Shown piece by piece: positions 56,985 to 64,000 of a stretch of 64,000 nucleotides of DNA. Position 1 is the stretch's first letter. Every line of letters begins with the position of its first letter. Source of the stretch: Linnemannia elongata (taxonomy: Eukaryota; Mortierellomycota; Mortierellomycetes; Mortierellales; Mortierellaceae). Position numbers and translations under genes: made by a program. The DNA lies in the NCBI GenBank assembly GCA_036320915.1, contig JAXBDG010000018.1, forward strand, positions 682,001 through 746,000. Reading direction: 5' to 3'. A model generated the notes under the pieces. It saw nothing but the letters and a program-made list of their open reading frames with translations. It made no database searches and was not told the origin of the DNA.

Positions 56985-57357
56985 CGAACACGCACATGCA
57001 AAGAACGGCATGGCCATGTTGCCATGTCCGCGCCATCGGATGTCGGACAACGCCTAGACAGCTCATTCGCAATCAGCCCTGAGCACAAAACCATTGCAAC
57101 AGAAAACAGCCCTCCGTCAGCGCCAGAAACTCGCCCCTTTCATCTCTTCCACTCGAACTTCTCAAGCTTGTCAACTCCTACTTGAGCGATCCACTCGACC
57201 TACTCCGACTCTCATACATCTGCCATGAACTGTTTCCACTCACCACCCTAACTGGCACGTTTATTACTGGCATTGGATCGCATCTCAAAATCATCAATAT
57301 AAGACTGAGAGACGGGCAGGAAACCATTGGCGTGGATTCTAATCCTTTCATGTAGAA
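56985..57357 (+). pseudogene. F-box gene fragment, copy 2
   Basis: The plus strand encodes SLPLELLKLVNSYLSDPLDL then LRLSYICHELFPL, a recognisable F-box, and continues to TAG at about 57355. The in-frame region upstream begins at a TGA near 57079, without an ATG. The adjacent N-terminal frame (SPEHKTIATENSPPSAPETR) is in another phase, so a frameshift breaks the gene. Only the start of the protein is present, with no LRR or other C-terminal part. Confidence 0.55.
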
Positions 57358-57439
57358 AAATTGTTCGAGTCTCTCACTTTGGTATCCACCATTTTCACTT
57401 GTGCAATGGCGATGGTTATCAGCAAAAAGCACTCCGTTT

Positions 57440-57900
57440 CAAGATCGCAGTGGGTACGAGTAATTGATTATCTTGTTCAACCACCACGGGAGAGGAGACT
57501 TCTAGGACTAGATTAACGAAAGTGGTTCATACAACTCACACATGCCTATCTACGACTATTGCAGGACAAAAGGAACCCAAGAAATTGTTGGACAGCAACA
57601 ACGGTGACTTCAAGATTGTCATTCCGGCGGATGATGGGGACAATGAGTGGTAGTCATTCCGGTGGGACATCATCGTTGATTTATTGTATTTTTCATTTGG
57701 GGCCCTTGTTGGATGCAGTGATACATGGTAGATTAAAAACAATAAATTCTTTTCAGGTCCCATCAATTATTTGCTCCATTCGTCCCTGATCGGAAAGGTA
57801 GAGGGGGGAACAAATGATAACGGTGGCATCAGGCATCGAAGTAACGAGGTAGCCGACGTGGTTGTGAAATTGAGAAAAACAGCAGCCAGACTTTAATCAC
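57440..57900. other. No feature recognised
   Basis: Unique-looking sequence between the F-box fragment and the next relic. The open frames are short. Confidence 0.35.
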
Positions 57901-58019
57901 TGAATGTGGACCAAGAATAAATGGTGAGTAGTGATTTAGTCAGTGACATGCACGTTGAAGGAAATGAGGAGAGGGGAGGGGACTGGGGACACAAAAGAAA
58001 CCTATCAATTTCTCTTGCT

Positions 58020-58262
58020 CTGTTGATTTCGTCTGTCCACTGCTTCCATAGTCTCTCTCTCTCTCTCTCCCTGTCCACTCTCACCGAAACGCCTAAACAC
58101 CAACGCCGTGTGGACGCGCATCCTGTCGCTCTATTGAGATAATAAAAAACACAGTTCAAACCTCTTAGTATAATATGACAACACAATGGATGAGAGGAAG
58201 TGGAAGTTGAAGAAGTCGAAGCAGGAGTGGAGAGAACGTACGGTGAGGCCTGGAAATACTGT
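58020..58262 (+). repeat. Relic: family A 3' region joined to GH5 3'-end fragment
   Basis: CT-rich sequence, then CACCAACGCCGTGTGGACGC and an AATAAAAAACACAGTTC-like signal, as in 60.1-60.31 kb. This is joined to a short piece (about 58195-58262: GTGGAAGTTGAAGAAGTCG, GGAGTGGAGAGAACG) similar to the GH5 coding end near 41220-41275. Confidence 0.55.
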
Positions 58263-58440
58263 AATTGCGTGTCTTGTTTCTTTTTCCGAATGCAGTGACG
58301 TTTGTTTATTATGTATGTGTGCATACCTTCACGTGGGAGAAATATAAAAAGTGATTGCATACTTCAGAGCGGGAATCTTTTTTTCCCGCTGCAAAAGTCT
58401 AGTGCTAAAGTGTGGAGAAAGTGAACGCGAGAGAGAGAGA

Positions 58441-58750
58441 GTTGCAGGCTGTCCGAAGATCAAAAACCATCCCTCTTCCGATCAATTTACACTACTAATC
58501 TTTCACTACAAAGAGGATAGGCTTTCACTTTCTTATGGGGTCGTCGCCCCTTTCACTCACAATCTGCCCAAAAAAGGGAGGCGCTCCAATAGGCCTCCTT
58601 AACAGCACTCCCCCCCCCCTTTTTTTTGGCATAGTGGGAGGGACATGGCAACCTAATAAGAAGGTGAAAGATTTCAGGCCATCCTATCTGTAGTGAAAAA
58701 TTGATCGGAAGAGGGATGGGTCCAGAGCATAGGACTGTCCAACCTGCATG
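58441..58750. mobile_element. Hairpin-type repeat with long terminal inverted arms (MITE-like)
   Basis: Arm 58441-58545 and the reverse complement of 58650-58750 match: CATCCCTCTTCCGATCAATTT, then CTTTCACTACA and CTTTCAC(T/C)TTCTTAT. The outer ends also correspond (GCAGGCTGTCC against GCAGGTTGGAC). The centre holds C10 followed by T8. There is no coding capacity. Target-site duplications were not resolved. Confidence 0.6.
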
Positions 58751-59024
58751 GTCGTCATTTCTAAGAAAAAGCGCAGTTGATGTTTTTGATGTCGTCCTCG
58801 CTATTGTTGTCAGGTTGTTGAGTGTTTTGGAAGAAAGAATGACTCCTTCAAACGGGTAGCTGCATAAGGTTGCACACACGGACAAGTCTACCAAAAAGGC
58901 ACAAAAAAAAGGCAATAAATACAATGAACAGTAAGAGACCAATAGAGTCATATCAATACAACGGAATGCAAAATGGGGGGAGGGTTTCGACATAGGAAGT
59001 CCAGTCATGCTTCCATGCCTGTTT

Positions 59025-59290
59025 GCTTCGACGTCTTTGTGCTTTGATGCATGCATGGTATCTACCCTTTGACGCATGTATGGGAAATGTGCTTTGATGT
59101 ATGCGTGCTTGTTGCCGTGGTTTTTTTTTACGATCGTGTGCATTGATGTTTATGCTTGGACGTCTGTGTGTTTTAATGCATGCATGGTATATATCCTTTG
59201 ATGCATGTATGGGAAATGTGCTTTGATATGTGGGTGCTTGTTTTTGTGCTTTTTTTTATGATCGTGCTTTGATGTTTATGCTTTGACGTC
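59025..59290. repeat. Two tandem copies of a unit of about 129 bases
   Basis: GACGTCT(T/G)TGTG at 59030 and 59159 begins two similar units. Each contains GCATGCATGGTAT, a CATGTATGGGAAATGTGCTTTGAT stretch in two parts, a T-run and GATGTTTATGCTT. Shorter CTTTGACGTCTGTGT repeats follow. Confidence 0.75.
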
Positions 59291-59472
59291 TGTGTTCTTT
59301 GACGTCTGTGTGCTTTGATGTTGGATGGACATCTGGAACGAAAAATGTCGTACTGACTGTGCCTTCGCTGTTGGCACTATAAAAAGTGATCGGTCGCCAC
59401 TCAAATATGTATATAATACTCCGCACAATACAAACAAACATAGACACACTCTCACACTCACACTCCTCGACC

Positions 59473-59754
59473 ATGTCACACAACCTTAGACTCATCCTCC
59501 AGCTTCCTCAACACACTGACTATACCCCTACCCCGCTTTCTGACATTGTCATTTCGCACAACGAGTCCCCTCTCAATCAACTACCTGCACTTCAAGACCG
59601 ATTGGCTGTCATTTAGGTTCAACAGGAAGTTAAGGTCATTGATGCTTCTCAGGAACAACATGCTGAAGAGGAACATGCTGTCGTGACCGAGAACATGCAA
59701 GTCGATCATGGCGAAGGTTTTGGGGAGGAGGAAAAGGAGATACAACAGACATGA
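59473..59754 (+). pseudogene. Family A small acidic protein, copy 3 (one in-frame stop)
   Basis: ATG 59473; 47 residues (MSHNLRLILQLPQHT, LSDIVISHNESP, LQDRLAVI) to TAG at 59614. The frame is then open through EHAVVTENMQVDHGEGFGEE to TGA at 59752, 93 codons in all. A TATA box (CTATAAAAAG near 59378) and the CA-rich leader are retained. The downstream pyrimidine-rich 3' region (to about 60300) matches copies 1 and 2. Confidence 0.5.
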
Positions 59755-60351
59755 TCCACCCTGACAAAAAAAATATGTCGTGGATACTGGCCCAGGCAAC
59801 TCCCTCCCGTCTCTAGAAGGTCCTTCCTGCCTTTTCTGCTTGTCCGTCCGCCCTGCTGTCCTCTGTGTCCCATCTCTCTGTTATCTGGTCCATCTCTCCT
59901 TCTATGTCGCCCATGTGTTATTGTCGTACCGTCCTTCCACCTGTGCTATCCTCTCCTCTGGTGTATTTTTTCTCTTGTCATCTTGCCCCCTCCTTGCATT
60001 GTCTCTCTTGACTACTCAGCCACTTACCCTTCCCTTTTTCTTTTCTCTTCTTTCTTGCTCTCACGTTCTCTCTGTCATCCCCTCTCTCACTCTCACTCTC
60101 ACCCACTCTGTCTTTCACCGTCTTTCTTTCTCATCCTCTCATGCGTTCTCATCCTCTCTGTCTCTCACCGTCTTTCTCTCTCATCCATCTCTCACTCCCA
60201 CTCTCCCACTCTCTCTCTTCACACTCACCGCAACCGCAACATCTAGTCACCAACGCCATGTGGACGCGCATTCTGTCGCCCTGTTGTAACAATAATAAAG
60301 ACGGTTCAAACCCTATAGTTTTTCTGTAATATGAGTCTGACAACATAAAGG

Positions 60352-60620
60352 ACAAGGGAATGAAGTGGAAGTTGAGGGAGTTGCAGCAGGAGTGGAGGGA
60401 ACCTATGCTAATGCCTGGGAAGGATAGTGTGTCTATCATGACAATGAGCAGTTGGAGGTTATAAAAGTTCATAGGTTAAGCGCTACAATGCAGATGTAGT
60501 CTGGTTGGAGTGATTATTAAAAACTCTAAAGGGGGGGGGGGGGGGTAGTTTTTTTTTTTTTTTTGATTGCGGAATGGTCAATTACTTAAACGGTTTTGAG
60601 GATCCTTTTCTAATTGAATA
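60352..60620 (+). pseudogene. Relic of a GH5 3' end
   Basis: About 180 bases correspond to the last 60 or so codons of the GH5 gene (41220-41375), followed by its 3' UTR. Landmarks are TGGAGGGA, GGATAGTGTGT, CAGTTGGAGGTTAT, ATGCAGATGT and GGTTGGAGTGA. Several stops and indels are present. It lies directly after the family A copy 3 3' region and carries G12 and T16 runs. Confidence 0.7.
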
Positions 60621-61069
60621 AACAATTCATATATCTTCATGAGCGATGGATAATTGGCGGGTGTGTTGGAGAGATGGATGGTTGGGTTGGAGGCGGATGT
60701 GTGTGTCGTGCCTGAAGGATGATTTGATTGATTATGCGATACAGAAGAGCCTCACGTCAAAAGTCCTATGAAGTGTGATTTAATGTTTGTGTACGCGCCT
60801 TGGGCAAATGGTGAGCAAATGCTGGTAAATCGGGTGTGTATGCCTTGGGCAAAGGGTGTGTTTTATGCTGAGCATCAGAAAATAATATAGCGCGCGGAGA
60901 GGGAAGGTGGGGAGAGGGGAAGAGTAATCACTCGTAAGTGTGCTGATCTTGTGAACAAGCAAGAACGAACAAGCATTGAGTCGATCGGATGTGTTATTCA
61001 TTTGAGGTGATATATATGCAATGGAGGAAGTTTAATCTTAGTGATGGGCTCGGACAAGCGAACCAGCAC

Positions 61070-61192
61070 ACGCTACAAACAGACCACAAACACGCTACTG
61101 ACAGACCAACGCACGCACGAATAACACACACGCATTCACACTCTCACCCATACTCCTACGTACTAACAATGTCTTCTTCTTTGGTAATATAA
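61070..61192 (+). pseudogene. 5' relic of a family A gene
   Basis: A CA-rich leader like that of A1 (CGAATAACACACACGCATTCA, then CTCACCCATACTCCT) leads to an ATG at about 61170. After only seven codons (MSSSLVI) it runs into TAA. The coding part has been lost and the reverse-oriented F-box fragment begins next. Confidence 0.5.
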
Positions 61193-61204
61193 AAGGTAAA
61201 CAAA

Positions 61205-61560
61205 TATAAAAAACAGTATTCACGCCAGTTATTTCCAGCCCAACTGTCAGTATTAAATTGATGATTTTGATGCGACCAAACGCCAGTGATTAGCGTGCCA
61301 GTTGGGTAATGAGTGAAAACACCTCAAGGCAGGTGCACGAGAGTCGGAGTAGGTCGAGTGGGTCGCTCAAGTAGGAGTTGACAAGCTTGAGAAAGTCGGG
61401 GGGAAGAGAGACAAGGAGCGAGTTTCTGGCGCTGATGGAGGGCTGTTTTCTGTTGCTAAGGTTTTGTGCTCCGGACTGGTTGCGAATGAGCCATCTGGGT
61501 GATGCCCGACATCCGATGGAGTGGGCATGGCAACATCATCATTCCGTTCTTTGCATGTGC
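61205..61560 (-). pseudogene. F-box gene fragment, copy 3
   Basis: The minus strand encodes SLPPDFLKLVNSYLSDPLDL and LRLSCTCLEVF, an F-box. It also has the frame-shifted N-terminal block MPTPSDVGHHPDGSFATSPE starting near 61529. It is the inverted counterpart of 56985-57357, broken by the same kind of frame change. Confidence 0.55.
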
Positions 61561-61979
61561 GTGTTCGAGTAGCGGAATGCGGATACTTTAGAGGTAATGA
61601 CTGGCGAAAAGGCGTTGTGAATGGGAACGGAAAGAAGGAACAAAAGGGCAGTTGGTAAAATGGCGAAAAATACCCAACGCATGGCAAAGCGATTGTAGTA
61701 AGTCCATAATAGGGAGAGTGACTGTTTATCTCTGCCCCCGATCTCACTTGTATCCTCCTCGAGCAGCCTCGCGACTTTTCAACCCCGCTTCATACGCTTG
61801 CAGCAACATGATCTTCTTCACGGGGCCTGCCGACTGGTACTCCCTTGCCATCTACACTTATAATAACTCGGTCGGATTGCGTCTGCGCTCCTTCCCTCTC
61901 TCTTCGTCTCGACCGTTATCACCCTTCCATCCTGCTCTATCCTCAGCGTGATTGACTGCATCAGATCGTTAACGTGACC

Positions 61980-62240
61980 TTAGACAGCGATAACGACTAC
62001 TAGGGCAACAACAGCGATCATGACAACAGCGATCATGACAACAGCCACTATCAGGACACGCGTTAGAACTTGAGTAGCATCCAGCTGTACTTGAATGACG
62101 TCATGATAATCCTGAATGGCTGGCGGTAGAACGGTAGGGGGTTCGTATGAGGCGATGATTGTTTCCGGATCTGGGGAATATAGGTCGTCTTCCCTGTCGC
62201 TGAGCCTTGGCGTCTCGAGAAATATGCTATTGTGCGACAT
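61980..62240 (-). CDS. Family B small membrane protein, copy 3 (86 residues, truncated tail)
   Basis: ATG 62240. The N-terminus is nearly identical to copy 2 (MSHNSIFLETPRLSDREDDL). The transmembrane region is enlarged by a tandem duplication of 15 bases (GATCATGACAACAGC on the plus strand near 62020-62042), giving VVMIAVVMIAVVALVVV. TAA at 61982-61980 ends the protein inside the helix. Beyond it, the same frame still reads GHVNDLMQSI, as in the other copies. The promoter and leader are conserved. It may be a variant or a nonsense pseudogene. Confidence 0.5.
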   Translation of the reverse strand: MSHNSIFLETPRLSDREDDLYSPDPETIIASYEPPTVLPPAIQDYHDVIQVQLDATQVLTRVLIVAVVMIAVVMIAVVALVVVIAV

Positions 62241-62771
62241 GTAGGCAACTTGGCAAAAAGAGGCCGGTTAGGGTGTGTTGTGCTGTTGGTAATATTCGCT
62301 TTTCTTGCAAGGGGTTGGACTTGTATCGAATTGAGCGTTTAAATTTTTTGGCAGAATGGATAAACGCAAGGCGGAAGTGGGTCAAGATGGTTGATTTATA
62401 TGCAGTGTGAGAAGTGTAGCTGGATATGGTCAGAAAAATAGAGTAAAGAAGTTGGTTATTAATGTGTCCTTGAGCAGCATTTATAGTGCCTGAGCAGTCA
62501 GTAAAGCAAATACACTTAATATGAGGGATCAAGCAGCCTAGTTCGGCAAAGACCCACTTCCAATCCCTGCCTCGTGTAGGTACGCAATCGGTATGTTACT
62601 GTTTTTCTACGGAGCATGCTTGCTGTAATCGATACGACGCACGACGCGTCTGACGAAGAGGCTGGGCGAAAACCGATCCTTTACATCATCATCTTGTAAC
62701 ATTCTGTTGACTGTACCTTGTACCTTTCGACCTTTAACGTCCTGATGTGAATTTTTAATGAAGGATCGAAT

Positions 62772-63048
62772 GCATGTACACATGCAAAAGAGGAGTGCTT
62801 ACGGAAGAGAACCTTGGCCAGTCTGCCTATGAAGATATCTTGGCATTGGGTGTCGTTGCAAGCAAAGTGAATACGGGAGAACTACTGACTCTTCCACAGG
62901 GTAGCAAAGGGTGGGTTCTCAAACGAGTTTTTCTACGAAGGCTAAAATGGAACGGTGACACACAAGTTTAACACTGAGGGTGTTTTGCCAAGATAGGCTA
63001 GAACCTTTTTTTTTTTTACATCTTTTCCAAAGACATCATCTGTACTAA
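62772..63048 (+). pseudogene. Fragment C, copy 3
   Basis: The plus strand encodes GVLTEENLGQSAYEDILALG and VVASKVNTGELLTLPQG, matching copies 1 and 2. The splice donor is GTGGGT at 62911 and the acceptor CTAG lies at about 63000. The block after it (FSKDIICTKE, ending TAG near 63048) matches the other copies' ends. Its position relative to family A is the same as in the other units. Confidence 0.45.
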
Positions 63049-63049
63049 A

Positions 63050-63720
63050 GAATAGACCGCTTTCAAATTTCTCGTGGTGCTGCTGTTGGAGAGTACGTCT
63101 ATTCTTTCTTGCTGCCATTGATATTTGTGTGTTGTTCTTGATTAGAGTAGGGGGTGGACGTGGATTGTATGTGAAGGTAATAGTGCAGTTTTTATAGGCG
63201 GTGCAGTTTTTTCAGCTGGCGGGATGTGCTCCGCCTTCGTACCCCAAGAAGCCGAAAGTTTAATTCAAGTTTTCATTCTCCTCCAAGATGTTGAATGTTT
63301 AATTGTGATATGTGCCTCTGGTTCCTTTCTAATGCTTCTGAAGTGAAACACGTCATTAATCATGAAAGTTAGTGCCCGTTTTTTTTTGCGCCGAACGAGG
63401 TTAGGATTGCATGCAAAAACGGACATCACGACCAAAAGGATACAAAGCGACCACCGAGCTTGCGCGCTTAGTTCTTCAACGTTCCTTTTTCACATCCAAA
63501 GGTTAAGAACTCACCAATGTACAAATGGGGAGAGAGACTTTCTTAAGGGTCACTATTTTCCATTCTCGATCCTCCTTCCAAGAGCCGAGCTACATAAAAA
63601 AGGGAGGACTTTCAACAAATTATGTAAACAAAAAAAAGAGAAAGACACCTAAAAGAAGGGGACGTCTAATGGGAACTCAGATCTGCAATCAACGCGCGTT
63701 GAGCACGAAGCTGAATGAAT
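63050..63720. other. Repeat-unit DNA without a gene
   Basis: Reverse counterpart of 43.3-43.95 and 54.36-54.98 kb. No gene is supported; conservation here is at DNA level only. Confidence 0.45.
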
Positions 63721-64000
63721 GCGAGAAATCCGACTAGTCGGGGAAGGATGACGACTCATCAAATTAGTTTCAGTATAATGACAGAAGGCACAGAGACAGG
63801 TATGAAAAAAATAGAAGAAAGATGAAGTCCATAGTTAGAGCGATAGAAGTGATAGAAAAAATAAAGGGTTGGTGGGTTGATCATTTGGAAGAAACACAAG
63901 AAAAAGGAATGACGGTCGAACAAAGGTGTGAGTGAGAGTGATGGAAAGAGAAATGTTGAGTGTGGGCGCGAGAGGGAGGATGGTGTTTGTATGTTGTCAT

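Larger units (their letters stand above)
62560..64000 (-). repeat. Family A repeat unit, partial copy in reverse orientation (continues past the window edge)
   Basis: The reverse complement of 63.2-64.0 kb matches the 3' region of family A units: CCTTCTGTCATTATACTGAAACTAA in parts, CGACTAGTCGGATTTCTCGC at about 63724-63742, and CCATTAGACGT. The coding A gene itself would lie beyond base 64000. Confidence 0.75.

Overview
The window looks like nuclear DNA of an early-diverging filamentous fungus, most likely Mortierellomycota (Mortierella-type). This is inference. It rests on short GT-AG introns, moderate GC, pyrimidine-rich leaders, very large NACHT/pentapeptide/WD40 proteins and long stretches of decayed lineage-specific repeats. 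No bacterial operon, rRNA, tRNA or CRISPR feature was seen.

Layout. 1-927 (-) is the 5' part of a Zn2Cys6 transcription factor that runs off the left edge. 928-4215 is gene-poor with simple repeats. 4216-10499 (+) is a six-exon SPT7 gene (SAGA subunit: bromodomain, histone fold, and a long Arg/Asp-Glu/Lys C-terminal repeat). 11.8-31.9 kb is a tandem segmental duplication whose unit is a pirin gene (-), a divergent spacer and a giant NACHT-WD40 NLR-like gene (+). Unit 1 is intact. Unit 2 has a broken pirin, about 1.85 kb of inserted DNA and an intact NLR. Unit 3 is only a broken pirin plus spacer. 32.0-33.1 kb (-) is a TPMT-type methyltransferase. 33.7-35.3 kb (+) is a glycolipid transfer protein, and 36.9-41.4 kb (+) is a GH5 glucosylceramidase/steryl-glucosidase-like enzyme. 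These last two form a plausible glycolipid-handling pair.

42-64 kb is accessory DNA. It holds repeated, partly inverted units built from two related families of tiny proteins. Family A (three copies plus relics) is soluble and acidic. Family B (three copies) has a similar N-terminal half followed by a single transmembrane helix. With them sit F-box gene fragments, a conserved exon-like fragment (C), relics of the GH5 3' end, a hairpin-type repeat and a small tail-anchored protein. The units carry conserved TATA, leader and poly(A) regions, so they behave like duplicated genes and not only like dead repeats. All three family A copies and one family B copy carry in-frame stop codons while the reading frame beyond the stop stays open.

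The most interesting candidates are the duplicated pirin/NLR locus, with divergence concentrated at recognition-type positions, and the undescribed A/B small-protein families in their inverted segmental duplication.
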